Positions 33,096 through 44,700 of a stretch of DNA of 64,000 bases are shown piece by piece. The position numbers and the translations under genes are program-made. Source of the stretch: Bretschneidera sinensis (taxonomy: Eukaryota; Streptophyta; Magnoliopsida; Brassicales; Akaniaceae); contig CM043700.1 in the NCBI GenBank assembly GCA_023935145.1, positions 63,816,620 to 63,880,619 on the forward strand, written 5' to 3'. Under the pieces are notes generated by a model, which worked only from the letters and a program-made list of their open reading frames with translations, ran no database searches and was not told the DNA's origin. Each line of letters begins with the position of its first letter. Positions within the stretch are counted from its first letter, which is position 1.

Positions 33096-33540
33096 TTAGG
33101 AAATTATAGCATATAATGTCTCTCTGCTCAATATCTCCAACACAATTTCTAAATGTTTTGCATGCTCTTTTTTAGTCTTAGAATACACCAAGAAGTTATC
33201 GATGAACACAACAACAAGATTATCAAGAAATGGTTCAGACATTTTATTCATCAAGTCCATGAATATTTCTGGAATATTAGTTGATCCAAAAGACATCACA
33301 AGAAACTTATGACCATAATATGTCCTAAAAACAGTCTTAGTCACGTCTCTCTCCTTTATCCTTAACTAGTGATAACCTGATCTCAGGTTTATCTTAGAGA
33401 ACACTCTCACTCCTTGCAACTGCTCAAATAATTCATTTATCCTAGGTAAAAGATATTTGTTCTTATTTTACTATTTGTAGTCTATACACAATCTCATCGT
33501 TCCATCTTCCTCCTTCACGAACAACACAGGGGCTCCCCAA
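33096..33540 (-). pseudogene. Gypsy-2 reverse transcriptase remnant
   Basis: Readable palm words are [28 protein letters not shown] and [29 protein letters not shown]. The active-site box reads FIDN, so the second catalytic Asp is Asn. The upstream part to 33540 (WGAPVLFVKE-like) is broken by stops. Inactive. Confidence 0.75.
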
Positions 33541-33829
33541 ATACATTAGGTCCGATAAATTGTTTATCTAAAAATTATTGAACTTTCAATTCTCTTAACT
33601 CAATGGGTGTCACTCTTGTAAGGTGCTATTAAATATATGTGATGAACCTTGTATCACATCAATAGAGAAATTTAATCTCCCTACTGGGAGGCAACCTAGA
33701 CAACTCATCAAGAAATGCATCAGAAAAAATCTGTCACTACTAAGATTTCTTCTAAGTTCCTATTTTCCTTTTTAGAATTCATTGTGTATGCCAAATACTC
33801 CTCATGTCCATATCTTAAACACTACCTTC

Positions 33830-34902
33830 TGTTGGAAATCACCTTGACAAGATACCCAGGTGGTGATCTTCCAAACACCCAAGTCTAGAATGACTTGTAG
33901 AAAGAATTGGAATCGAAAACAAAAACAGAAAATCAAAGAAAGAAAGAAGACAAGCAATTGTTATCGAGGTTCAGTAATGTGCCTACGTCCCCGTGAGTTC
34001 CTCCGAACTCTCTGTACTAAATCAATGGTTCTTATAAGTTACAGCAATCCTCTTCAAGAAACCTCAAGTTCTTGAAGAAACCAAGAAAAGAACGAGAAAG
34101 TGTTAGACCTATTACAATGCTTTCTATCAATTCTCTACTAACCTCTCTTCTTTACAACCAGCCTCTCTACAATGAGTCCCTCTTGTGTTTGTGTCTTTGC
34201 ACTCTCACACAATTCTCTCTTATATTACACTTGATCTCACATAATGTCACAACAGTAATTCTTCTCTTATGTGAAAAATGAGGCTAGAGAACCCCTTTTT
34301 ATAGCCATCCACTTCTTAGACATTCTTGTGAATCAATTTCCACTCTTTGATCATGATCTCCACTTAATCATGGCTCTCCATCACTTCCCAAGTGATTCTG
34401 TGCGTTTTGACCTTGCACACATGCACCTAAGAAAGTCCTTATGCATGCTGCCTATGTGTGCTTGACTTTGCCTAGCACCTAGGCGCTCAACAGGGCAAGG
34501 TGTGGTGCTGGGCAGAGTGCCTTTGCAGCAACTTTTGGGCGATGCTGTGCTGAATGGTTAGCGGTGCGGTTCTGGCCCTATCCCAGCAGCACCCATACTA
34601 GACGGTGCAGTGCTGGATGGTGAGCGGTGTGGTGCTGGCCCTATCCTAGCAGCACCCATTCTGGACGATGCAGTGCTGGCAGATGGGCGGTGAGGTGCTG
34701 GTGCACACTGATGCTGCCCAGCAGTGTGCACACTCCATCAGCTTATGTGTAGAAGTGCACAGACCAGTGCGTCTAGCCTTACCTTGCTCCAACTTTGCGA
34801 TGTCTTTTAACTTGTTGAACTTTAATCCTCCAACTTTGGTTTAGACTTTAACTATCTTTGAACCATTCTTGGACATGTTTGAACCTTAGACAAATACCAA
34901 CA
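33830..34902 (-). repeat. Solo copia LTR (copia-2/3 family) with target duplication
   Basis: 1,073 bp, TGTTGGAAATC...ATACCAACA, flanked by exact CCTTC at 33825-33829 and 34903-34907. Related to the LTRs at 38617-39507 and 45261-46138 (shared CTAGAATGA and CAATTGTTATCGAGGTTC words). The minus-strand TATA box CTATAAAAAG is at 34295-34304, with the GC-rich block about 200-450 bp upstream. It splits the gypsy-2 protease. Confidence 0.93.
34556..34705. repeat. 63-bp tandem repeat in the solo LTR
   Basis: Units start at 34556 and 34619, with a partial third after about 34682. Shared words include CTGGCCCTATCC, AGCAGCACCCAT and GTGCAGTGCTGG. It helps explain why this LTR is about 180 bp longer than its relatives. 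Confidence 0.8.
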
Positions 34903-35270
34903 CCTTCTTTCTGAAACAATCAACCCAAGTATAATACGTCGAGAACCAATTCATTCTCAAAATTAAATGAAATTATATCATATTCAAAGATAATAAATTA
35001 GCTTCAGATTCTCTATCACTGATACGAATCACACAACACTTGTAATCATTTATGATTATCACTCTATCTCTAGTGGGAGCTTCAACAAAAATATTTTGTA
35101 TCAAAGGACTAATACATGCTTCAATAGACTTCCTATGAATACTGGATGTAAAAGAATGGGTTGCACCAAATCAACCAACATTGATATGTCCATCTTCTCT
35201 ACATACAAAGCACCTCAAATTAGAACAATTATGGGATAAATATATTATTGGATTACATCTATAACACGTT
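34903..35270 (-). pseudogene. Gypsy-2 protease and gag knuckle remnant
   Basis: Minus-strand words FHLILRMNWFSTYYTWVDCFRK and earlier pieces match the gypsy-1 protease (15680-16005). The frame is interrupted right after DCFRK by the solo LTR. The knuckle region at about 35190-35270 aligns with 16200-16300 but its cysteines are not all readable. Confidence 0.6.
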
Positions 35271-36395
35271 TTAATTTTTTTATCACATTGTCACATTCTC
35301 TAAGTAGTACACTCTAACATTTACCATAACTTCCAGTTCCCATAACCTATCTCTCAAATCTAGGGGTCCCATAGATATTATTCTAAGCTACAGAAGCAAC
35401 AAATTCTGCTTACCTCTGACTCTGTACCAAAGTTCTCAATGACAAGGAATGCCTCATCTAGGTGGTCTCCTACCCTGCACATTCATACTGGTACCATCTC
35501 TGTGTTCCTTAAATCTAGACCTTTTCCGTCGATTCCTCTTACCTCTGATTTCCATCACACCCTTTTCAATATGAAGTGCTATATACACCAATCTGAAATA
35601 ATTCATATGCCTCATGTAAGACAGTTTTGATCAAATCTTAAAACATAGTTCATCTACACTTCTTCTCCTCTAGGTTTACCATTTCTGGTACAACCATTGA
35701 CAAGACCACAAATTTGTTATCATACTGAGCCACAGTCAATCCATTTGCCTCAAATAAATAAAATCTTTATCTTGTTGGGCTCTAAAGTTCTATGGAAAGT
35801 ATTTATCGAGGAACACCTCCTTAAACCTATTCAAAGTTAAGAGTCTATCAACAACTACACTTACCTTGGGAAGAATATCCTCCCACCATTCTAGGGCCTC
35901 TCTCTCTAACTTGAACGTAGCAGGGACGACCCTCTGTGTGACAGTCATTGGTAAAATACCAAATAAATCTCTCTACATGTTTCTCCCAAAACTCAGGCTT
36001 AAAAGGGTTTATAAATCTTTTAAACAACAAAGCATTCAACTTAACATATTCAATAAAACAATCTCTCTGCATCGCGTGCATAAACTCACTTTTCCCCTTT
36101 TGAACATTTACCATGACTGGATTTACAACAACCTCACACATTACTCTAGCTTGTTCATCAAGTCTATGCTATAAGCTATTAACTCTATCATCTGTTACAT
36201 TCATTTTCTCAAGAGCATGTGTAAGGGCTTATTTTAGCTCATCTCTTTCAACTTTAGATTCTCTCATAACTTTACTAAAATCAATTATACAGTCAACACG
36301 TTCCCTTTTAGGAACCACAGATTCAGACTCAACCTCGATTTGTCAAAATATCGGGGGCCTACCATGCCCTCTCAAATCAACAACTCCAGAAACAC
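35271..36395 (-). pseudogene. Gypsy-2 gag remnant
   Basis: Aligns with 16310-17420 of gypsy-1. The longest piece, 35848-36141 (98 residues, with FINPFKPEFWEKHVERFIWYF and MVGGYSSQGK), parallels the capsid-like part. The N-terminal word GHGRPPIF appears in broken form near 36350. Truncated at 36395 by copia sequence before the gag start. Confidence 0.65.
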
Positions 36396-37123
36396 ACACT
36401 TTCTAGATGTTGGGCTAAGTTTATCATCCTTTTGATGTGCAAACGCAGCACATCCAAAATTCCTAAGGTTGCTTAACTCATGGGATTTTCCACTCCACAT
36501 CTCCTCGGGAATCTTAAGGTCCAAAGCTCTAGAGGGTGATCTGTTAACCAAATACGTAGCAGTAGACACAGCTTTCCCCCAAAAACACTTAGGTAAGCCG
36601 AAGCCAATAATCATGCACCTAACCTTGTCCAAAAGGGTCCTATTCATCCTCTCAGCAACTCCATTTTGCTTAGGGGTTTTCACAACCGTTCTATGTCTTA
36701 GAATCCCATTTAACTCACAAAATTTGTCAAAATCCATATTGCAAAATTCTAAGCCATCATTGGTTCTCAAAACCTTAACTACCTTGCCCGTTTGAGTTTC
36801 CAGCAACTTTTTCCACACCACAAACTTATTCAAAGCATCCGATTTATTTTTAAACAAATAAACCCAACCTTTATAGAATAGTCATCAATCAAAGAAAGAA
36901 AGTAAAGATTACTTCCTTGTGTTGGTGTTCTTGCTGGCCCCCAAAGATCGGCATGAATGTAGTTAAGAATACCCTTTGATTTGTGAACTCTGGTGTTGAA
37001 GCTAACCCGATGTTGCTTCCCAAAAACACAACTCTCGCAGAAATAAAGTTTTTCTACCTTGTCACCATCAAGTAAACCATTATTGCTAAGAACTTGCAGC
37101 TCCTTTTCGCTCTTATGTCCCAA
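36396..37123 (-). pseudogene. Copia-2 GAG-pre-integrase and integrase core
   Basis: Two overlapping frames. The zinc part reads GHKSEKELQ and YFCESCVFGKQHRVSF; the core has HADLWGPA (first Asp), LIDDYS, then RTNDGLEFCN, where the expected catalytic RTDNG is changed so that Asn stands in the Asp position (copia-3 keeps RTDNG), and KQNGVAERMNRTLLDK (Glu). It ends inside KLSPTSRKCVFL at the joint with gypsy-2. A stop separates it from the protease. Confidence 0.85.
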
Positions 37124-37153
37124 GAGATTGTGCCAAAGAACTGCCTTATCAAT

Positions 37154-38425
37154 CTAAGATATCAAGCTTGCTACTTGATCCTTGAAGTCCGTCTCTCTAA
37201 TCATCTCATAAAGACCATCCTTTATCACCGCTTTGATCACCACCAAGGCTCCCTTGGTTATCTTGATCTTTCCTCCCTCTACTTTGTATGTGTGCCCCAT
37301 GGAATCTAGCTGCCCCAATGAGATCAAATTTCTTCTCAAATTCGAAAGATATCTCACATTCCGCAGCAGCCTTGTAAGTCCATCAAACATCCTCAATTGG
37401 ATGTCTCCTATGCCCCTCACTTGGCAAGAAGTATTGTTCCCCAAGAAAACCTTTCTTTCGTTGGTTTCCTTGAAATTCCTGAACCAATCAAGGTGAGGAC
37501 ATATATGATAAGTGCACCCGGAATCCAAGATCCATTTCTCACTGCTTTGCCTTTCACTCACATTTGAGCACACAACAAGAACATCATCATCTTGCTGTTC
37601 TCCCTTGGAAATCAAAGCCTCTCCATTTTTGGTATGGCTTCTTCCTTTCTCATCCCTTAACATCTTCTTACAATCTTTTTTGAAATGGCCCTCCTTATTG
37701 CAGTTGCAGCATCGTTTTCCTCCAAATTTCAGTTTAGAATGCGATCTTCTATGGCTTTGTCCTCTATCCTTTGGTTTGTCTCGGTAGTTGCCATAGTTGT
37801 TGTTGCAATTCCGAGTTGTAAGCCTTCCTCTAACGAATAGACCTTCTCCAGTTGATCTTTCCCTCATCTTGGCTTTGAAATTATGAGCCCTTATAGTATT
37901 AATCACAATTTCTTTGGTTAGTGTATCTCTTCCATATTCAATAGCATTAATGAAGCTTTCAAAACAATCGGGAAGAGAATTCAACAATATAACAGCCAAT
38001 TGTTCATCTGGGAATTTTATACTACAACTAGCCAAATCTTAAACTAGTTTATTAAATGCATCAAGATTATCTTGCAACTCTTTATTAGGATCCATTTTAA
38101 AAGCAAAGATACATTTTAGAAGATAGATTTTATTAGGGAGAGTTTTGGTAAGAAACAACTCATCTAGTTTCTTCCAAATGACAGCTGGATCTTCCGAATC
38201 TCCACATTCCCTTATCACACTATCCGACACATGTAGAAAGATAGTGCTATACGCCATCTTCTTCATCTCATTCCACTGGAGCTCCTTGATACTTGCTGGA
38301 AAATCATCATCTTCTCCAATCGTCAAGTCCACCTTTTGTGGCATAAGAACTGCCTTGATTTTCCGCTTCCAAAGGACAAAGTCTTCCTTTCCATCAAACT
38401 TCTCAACAATGAAGTTTGAACCCAT
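37154..38425 (-). pseudogene. Copia-2 gag and protease
   Basis: The probable start is MGSNFIVEKFDGKEDF (38425), because that motif opens gag in this family; the frame runs further upstream. UBN2-like gag follows (WNEMKKMAY, IWKKLDELFLTKTLPNKIYLL). One TAA stands at about 38039, where copia-3 has Gln, and the frame then continues: LLNSLPDCFESF, an intact CCHC knuckle CCNCNKEGHFKKDC, and protease WILDSGCTYHICPH with GIGDIQLRM. Only this nonsense codon breaks about 420 residues, so the element was recently close to coding-competent. Confidence 0.85.
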
Positions 38426-38577
38426 CTCGCAGGAAAAAATCCCAAGATTTTTGCAGCACCCACAATTACTTTCCAAACCTCTTCTCTCCAACTTCTAAAC
38501 CTCAAGAACCCGATCAAATCTTGATCCCAACACTGTTCTTGAATCCCACAAGAAGTTTCATTTATTATTGGAATCTT

Positions 38578-38616
38578 GCTCTGATACCACTATTGTAAAT
38601 CTAGCTCTGATACCAC
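38578..38616 (-). other. Duplicated primer-binding site of copia-2
   Basis: The minus-strand word GTGGTATCAGAGC occurs at 38604-38616, abutting the LTR, and again at 38578-38590, 26 bp away, each preceded by a CAATA/CAACA-like word. Only the LTR-proximal copy is in the normal priming position. Confidence 0.85.
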
Positions 38617-39507
38617 TGTTGAAAAATCACCTAAGAATCTCAGGTTGTGACCTTCAAACACCCAAATCTAGAATGATTTGGACCAAGACAAGAATCAAAC
38701 CACAAAAGAGAAAACACAAGCAATTGTTATCGAGGTTCGGTAAATTGCCTAAGTCCTCGTGAGCTCCTTTAAGCTCTCTGCACTAAATCAATGGAGTTCT
38801 TACAATTACAGCAACACCTCTTCAAGAACCATGTGTTCTTGATGAATGAGAGAAGAGAAAAGAAAGAGATAAGAACTAAGTGTTTCCTGGGAATTTTCCC
38901 CCAAGAAAATCCCAATTATAAAGCTCTAAAACCCCAATCTTTCTTATACTCTCTCACTAGAAAAACCTCTGAAGATTTGAGAGTCTTTCTCTCTAAACAC
39001 CAGCCAATCTTGGAATAAGAAGAACACTTATGTATTTGATACAAGTTCTTCCTTTCTTGTTGTTCTTCTTGTTGTTATTGCTCCTAGATAACGCTTTATA
39101 TAGAGCAATAACTACCATAACCAACTTGAAACCAATCTCAACCCTTAGATCTTGAAAACTAAACAATCATGGCCCTCTAAGTGGTCTAAGTGAACCTATG
39201 CGTTTCAACCAAAATAATGCACAACCGAAGAAGCACAAAATATGGTTTCAGGTAGACTTCGCACCGTGCCGCGCCGCGGAACAAGGTGTGCCACGATGCG
39301 ATCCAAAATGGTGAACTTCCTGACATTCAGACTGCCGCGGTGCAAATGTCATAGGGGGCCTTGCCAAGGCACATGGGGCCGCTTAGGCATGAAAAGCTTG
39401 CACCTAGGCACAGAGGTTTGTGCCTAAGCACGCAAAGCTTGTGCCTAGGTGCCAAATCTGCTGAAGCTGAAATCTTCAATCTTTAATTCTTGACAAAAAA
39501 CCCAACA
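38617..39507 (-). repeat. Copia-2 LTR shared by two elements
   Basis: 891 bp, TGTTGAAAAATC...CCCAACA. Minus-strand TATA box CTATATAAAG at 39094-39103. CpG-rich block at about 39250-39460 (words GCCGCGCCGCGG and GCCGCGG) upstream of it. Flanked by internal sequence on both sides. Confidence 0.88.
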
Positions 39508-39687
39508 AACTCTACATTTGTCTATGCAATTAAAACTGAACCAATTGTGCAGAGAACTCAGGATCCAAACCCAACATAAGTCACCACATCATCTGATTCC
39601 AATTCTAAGAAGTTCAAGGCAATGATTGAACTTGCTTAGAGTTAGAACTTTAGTGACTAAATCTGCAGGATTTTCTTCTGTTGGCAC
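39508..39687 (-). pseudogene. Copia RNase H C-terminal tail (probable end of copia-3)
   Basis: The minus strand reads TEENPADLVTKVLTLSKFNHCL then LLRIGIR and a stop, the usual end of copia pol, followed by about 85 bp to the LTR. The right end, at GTGCC, is where gypsy-3 begins. The missing upstream codons match the cut end of copia-3 at about 60179, with only about a dozen bases unaccounted for. Confidence 0.8.
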
Positions 39688-41047
39688 TGATTAGCTCAAA
39701 CTTACACGCGATTATTGTGTATAGCTGAGGTGTCGATCCCACGAGGAAAGCGAACTACAAGAGAAAGTGTAAACCTTAACACCAGACAATGAAATTCAAA
39801 TAAGTGAATCTTTGTTTTATGAATGAAATTATATGAGAGAGTTGTGAAAATATGACGAATGATTCAATAAAGAAATAACAAGGTTCTAGGAATCCTTCCT
39901 AAGTTCATTGCCTTATTCTTATCTTGACTCAATTGTTTTATCTCAATTGCTAGTTTCACATCCCAAGCAAACAATTGGTAAATATTAAATCAAAGCACAT
40001 AAACACTCTAATGTAATTGCTACAAATTACTCTTTAATTCCAATTCAAACACACATGACCTATCTTATAAATTGTCAAGAAGCGACAATATAACTCAATA
40101 ACAATATTTCAGTAATAGACAAACCTATAAGATAAATCTACCGAAATCAATCACATCTAACAGCTTGACATAAGAAGAGCTTGACTAAACTTAAATGGAG
40201 GAGAAAGATGCAATCACTGGATTAAGAGTAAATCCTCACCATCTTTCTTAATCAAAGAGTAAATCATAAACAATGTTTAATAATCAATCCATACAACTGA
40301 ATCAATGATAGAAATAAGAACAACTACACCTAAGAATTCATCCATCTGCCTTGCTTGGAGTTTAGTTGGACATTAAGCTCATGCTTGATCACCTTAATGG
40401 AGAAGAATATGGTAGCTTTCTTAATTCCAGCCTCCTTTTCAGCAAACCCTCAGTGTTTTATTAATACCCTATAAGGTTCAAGGGTATTTTTTGGTCAAGA
40501 AATGTCATTAAAGCCCTAATAAGGTCGTGAAACGGAAACAGGGCAATCACGCCCGCGCCGTGGCACAGAAAAGGGAAACCGCAGCACAGCTATAAAAACG
40601 TCCCTGCACCGCGGCACAAGCCTTGCCTCGCCGTGGCGTAGCCATTGATCCTGGCTTTTCAAAAGTTCTGGAGGCCGCAGCGCACACTGGTCCGGGCCAC
40701 GGCACACTGCCTGATTCCAGCTTCTAACTCAGAAGCTAATGGTTTTGGTGGCCGCGGCGCAAACCTTGCCTCGCCATGGCATGGAACCCTAAAAATGGGT
40801 TTTTCTTTAGTTTATCCTTTCAAAACCAGTCCTTCACTCTGATATGCATAGAATCTTCGTGCTTTAAGCAACGTGAGGTTTTCCATCCCTTTTAAACCCA
40901 TAATACCTGAAAATGCATCGAAATAAATCAATATACCAAGAATGACACTTTAGAATTATTAAGGCATAATTGTGTAATTCAGCCCTAAATCAACCCTAAA
41001 ATACTAACAAATAAATACTATTAAGATGCATTTTATGACTCTCATCA
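39688..41047 (-). repeat. Gypsy-3 3' LTR
   Basis: 1,360 bp, TGATTAGCTC...GACTCTCATCA. Its left part matches 57316-57649. The CpG-rich block at about 40540-40800 (CGCCCGCGCCGTGG and GGCCGCGGCGC words) lies upstream, on the minus strand, of a TATTAATAAAAC box at about 40455-40468. It begins exactly where the copia tail ends. Confidence 0.88.
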
Positions 41048-41061
41048 TAACCCCCAACTAG
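41048..41061 (-). other. Gypsy-3 polypurine tract
   Basis: Minus-strand TAGTTGGGGGTTA immediately before the 3' LTR. A second purine word, CTTAAGTTGGGGGTG, lies inside the element at 42497-42511. Confidence 0.75.
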
Positions 41062-42358
41062 CTTATTGCTAGTCCTTAGCAATTCAAGCGAAAAAAAAAT
41101 ATGAAATGAATTCTATAATAGAAATCAAAACAAAATAAAGCAATGTTAGCGTTAATCCAAGAGTAATTCAAATTTTTGTCTTAAAAATCGCACATAACAC
41201 ACAACACATAGAATCATTAAATACCACCCAAGTCTAAAAATAATCCAAACATCAACCTCAAAATCGTTATCGATTCTTAACATCCATCTTACCACAAACC
41301 ATAAATCCAAACACCCTGATGATTTTATGCACAACATTCGTGAATAAAAGTCTTGGCCTCTAACGACGTATTAAATTACGTGACATCAATCACAAATCAA
41401 ACTCCAAAGGCTCACTTTTCAAATCACACTCCACTAATGTAGAAAAATCATACTAAATCGGATCAATAGGTCTTTAATAGGCTTGTAACGTCAGGCTAAA
41501 GTAAAGGTCAAGAAAAAAGGGGAAGGATTAAACAAGTGAAAGAACTCAATCTCTTAATTTTAAGCACAACCTTTTTAAGCACTAAATAACCTTACTTCAA
41601 CACCCAACTTATTCAACAATTTTTCGAGCATTTCTCTCAATAATTCACCACCTTTTTTTCTTTTTTCTTTGCCATAAGTCACTTTTTTTTCACATAACCA
41701 TTCACCTCCGTTTTCATTTTTTTTTTTACTCTTTTCCACAACCCCCAACCTATCCCCTTTAATGTACTTGGGTTATGGTAGTAATTTTTTTTTTCCATAT
41801 TTCTATCCTTACTCCTTTTAAGTGCTTCTCAACAAATGTGTATAAACTAAGTTCTCTTAAAAGAAAGGTAAGAATAAAATATTTTAGGCTTATAAAGGTA
41901 AGTAAATGGGCTATTGAAAGAAACAAGGCTCAAACAGGTAACTAGCGATAAATATAACAAAGGTAAGCTTGAAAGACTCAAACGGGTAATTAGCAATAAA
42001 TATAACAAACGTAAGCTTGAAAGGCTCAAATGGACCAAAGATGGCCTACATCATATCCTAAGTAGAGTGCATTCTAGGATTTCGCCTCAAGTGATTATCA
42101 AATAAGTTCTAAAGCTTGTCGAGACCGCAAAAATATTCACAAAACATTCGCACATAAAACTTCGTTAAATGTTTTAGACTAATCATGCAATCTTACCACA
42201 AACCAAAGTCTCAAACCAAATGAAGATTGGTACTTAAAATTATTCTCAAACCGAAGCAAGATTTAACTTCTTCTAAACGCTATATGTTATCTCAATTAAA
42301 CTCATATCATTGACATGTAAATTAACTCCAAAGCTAACACAAAGCATACTAAGAACAG

Positions 42359-42413
<55 letters not shown>

Positions 42414-43065
42414 TTATCCTAACAAACGAATTAAAACAAAAAAGGGACAGTGACACCAAACAATTCAATGGTATGGAATAAGAAATGTGTTTCCTCCACC
42501 CCCAACTTAAGATATGCATTGTCCTCAATGTGAAAGCAAAAGTAAAGGAAACTCCCTTATTAACCAAAAGTGCGAGGAAGCCGAAAATTGTGCACGACCA
42601 TTCGAACTCCATACTGTTCATCTTTTTGAAATTTTGATCTCTAACATAGAACAAAACAAACAAAAAGAAGGAAACTACGGTGTAACATTAAGATTCCCAC
42701 CGAATGTTAGGTTAGCACATCAAAACTAAATAAATAACTAAAAATGAAAAATAAAGTACGAAAAATAAAGATAATGAAAAACAGTACGGAATAAAAGTTA
42801 ATACAGTCATCCGAAAATAAAATAAAATAACATAAAACAAATAAGAGACAACCCAAAAATTAATCCACCATGTCATTGTCCTCTTCCTCCTCTGGAGCGG
42901 GATCAAAGGATGAACCCGGATAGGGGGAAAGGTGGGAAAGTGATCCATATCATAACCGGTGGTGGAAGCAAGGTATTGGTAAATCTGACCAAAAGAAGAG
43001 TAAACTGTCGCGTGATAGTCTGCTTGCCTGGCTAAGAATCGATCTTGACGATCAAACCTATCCTA
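41062..43065. other. Gypsy-3 long 3' untranslated region
   Basis: About 2 kb without a supported frame. It contains T-rich tracts (41650-41800), a 54-bp AT dinucleotide run (42362-42416) and the internal PPT-like word. Small frames here look like by-products of composition. Confidence 0.7.
42362..42416. repeat. AT dinucleotide microsatellite
   Basis: About 25 consecutive TA units in the gypsy-3 3' region. Confidence 0.95.
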
Positions 43066-43983
43066 TTAGAATTGCTGATGCTCATCAAATTGAATCTCTA
43101 AATGCTCAAGCCACTCTACAATAGTCAAAGACCTAGGAGGTGGAGGTGGGGCAGCAGCTGCTGCTCCCTCTGCCGAGGCTTGCAATCTCGTTGCCTTAAT
43201 CACATTGAGCATTCCGTCATCGATAATCTTCTTGGGGTGTTGTGCTTCCTCATCACTACTGTACTGGACGCAGGCTCGGATGCATAACTGGATAATCAAT
43301 GAAGGGAAGTATAAACCAAGCTTTTGTCTCAGAGTATGGATGATAGAATTAAACATAATTCGGCCCACATCAATAGTCATACCCATCAAAATAGCATAAA
43401 TAAGAGTACCCCTCTCAACAGTAACATCGCTATAATGCGTAGCGGGCATCATCTTCTGACACACAAAGTATTGCCAGGCCCGAGCATTCACAGTCAAAGA
43501 AGTACCTGGCAAGGTCTTAGGATTACCACACGACATCTTCCAAGTCATGCCTGGAATACAGGGTGTATTACAAACCTCATCATAGTCAACATTAGACAAA
43601 TAAGCAATATATTCGTTATTCTCAATGTCAGGTAGCCCATAAAATCTGTTAATAGATACACTGTCAAAGGAAACTGTTTTTCCTCTAACCATCACTTTTC
43701 CATTCCTATGCTCTTCCACATTAGCATAAAATTCTCTAACCACATTAATAATGGAATTAGGTGGTTGTCTCCCAAATGCACCCTAATTCCTATCAGCAAT
43801 CATCTTAAACAAAGTTGGGTTTCCCCTCTCTGTGATAGTGAAATCTCTTTCAGGAATGGGTCTCCTAGCATGCATTAAACTAACATACCTCTCACTAGCA
43901 TCAAAACTGACAAATTTACAATCACGAAACTCTTTAGGTTGTTTCCCCCTTTGTCTCTTAGTTTTAAGGGTCATTTGAATCAA
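43066..43983 (-). pseudogene. Transposase_32-type plant mobile ORF in gypsy-3
   Basis: About 305 codons in one frame with a single TAG at about 43783, in a position where relatives have Trp (RN-stop-GAFG). Motifs: CKFVSFDASERY, VVREFYANVEEHRNGKVMVRGKTVSF, INRFYGLP, TVERGTLIYAILMG and LTVNARAWQYFVCQ, resembling the 'putative plant transposon protein' family (PF20167). An Ala/Pro-rich tail follows. It lies between pol and the 3' LTR, where Athila elements carry an extra ORF. Its role is unknown; no signal peptide or membrane segment is evident. Confidence 0.72.
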
Positions 43984-44700
43984 ATTGTTCTAAGACAAGG
44001 GAACTAATTCAAATGCAACCACTCAAATATCACAAATCCACAACAAAGAGAAGGAAATTTCCCTTACTTGATAAATAATCAGTCCCAAATTGGAGAGAAG
44101 ACCAACAAATTCAAAATCCTCTTGAAATCCCAAAATCCTCTTGAAACCAAAGCTTTGTGGACAAATTTGCAGCAAAATCTTCAATCTAATTGAAAATTTT
44201 CTCAAGGAATTGTGTTAGAATCAAGAAAGAATGAAAAAAAAATAGATGGGTAAGGATTAATTTGGAGAGAATTTGAGAGAGTAGAAGAGTTGCTATTTTC
44301 TTTCAAAAGGAATGAAGAATAAAAAGGGAAAACAGGTTTTTGAAACACCAAATCGCGACTTTGCGCCGCGATGCACACTTACCTATGCCGCAGCACAAAG
44401 ACCTAACCCCCAATTTTTTATGCACTCTGGTCTGTGCCGCGGCGCACACACTAGGCCTTGAAATCTGGTGGTTGTTGGTGGGCGCAGTGTGAGATTTTGG
44501 GCCGCAGTGCACATACTGGGCCTTAAAATCTGGTGGTTACTGGTGGGCGTGGCGCAAAATTTTAGGTCGCGGCGCACACTAGGCCTTCTTGTTTGTGCTG
44601 AAAAGTAACAAATAAAAAAGGCATAAAAATATAAACTAAAAGTAATAAAAATAAACCTAAAACTAAAAATTAAATTAAAGCTTGCACCTAGTGCGGTTGT
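43984..44700. other. Gypsy-3 region between the extra ORF and the copia insertion
   Basis: No supported gene. The GC-rich segment at 44350-44590 resembles the CpG blocks of the neighbouring LTRs in wording (GCCGCGGCGCACAC) and contains the tandem repeat below. Confidence 0.6.
44450..44578. repeat. 65-bp tandem duplication in a CpG-rich block
   Basis: Two units starting ACTAGGCCTTGAAATCTGG (44450) and ACTGGGCCTTAAAATCTGG (44515), with a third start at 44578. Shared words: GGTGGGCG and GCGCACA-type. Confidence 0.8.

Larger units (their letters stand above)
30899..36395 (-). mobile_element. Gypsy-2: decayed relative of gypsy-1, interrupted by a solo LTR
   Basis: Part of a 3' LTR (30899-31356), then internal sequence parallel to gypsy-1 (integrase remnants, RNase H, RT, protease, gag) up to 36395, where it abuts copia integrase. 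No 5' LTR is present, and the 3' LTR has lost about three quarters of its length to the LINE side. A solo copia LTR splits the protease (33830-34902). Stops are dense, and the integrase core is deleted near 32050. Confidence 0.82.
36396..39687 (-). mobile_element. Copia-2: head of one copia element and tail of another sharing one LTR
   Basis: On the minus strand from the right: the RNase H end of an element (39687-39508), a single LTR (39507-38617), then PBS, gag, protease and integrase of a second element (38616-36396), truncated at the gypsy-2 gag. Internal-LTR-internal order is what unequal or LTR-LTR recombination between tandem copies leaves. Both parts are close relatives of copia-3 at 60179-64000. 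Confidence 0.85.

Noticed and set aside
42349..42663. A 104-residue minus-strand frame ending in an Ile-Tyr repeat
   Set aside because: The repeat end is the AT microsatellite and the rest has no recognisable motif.
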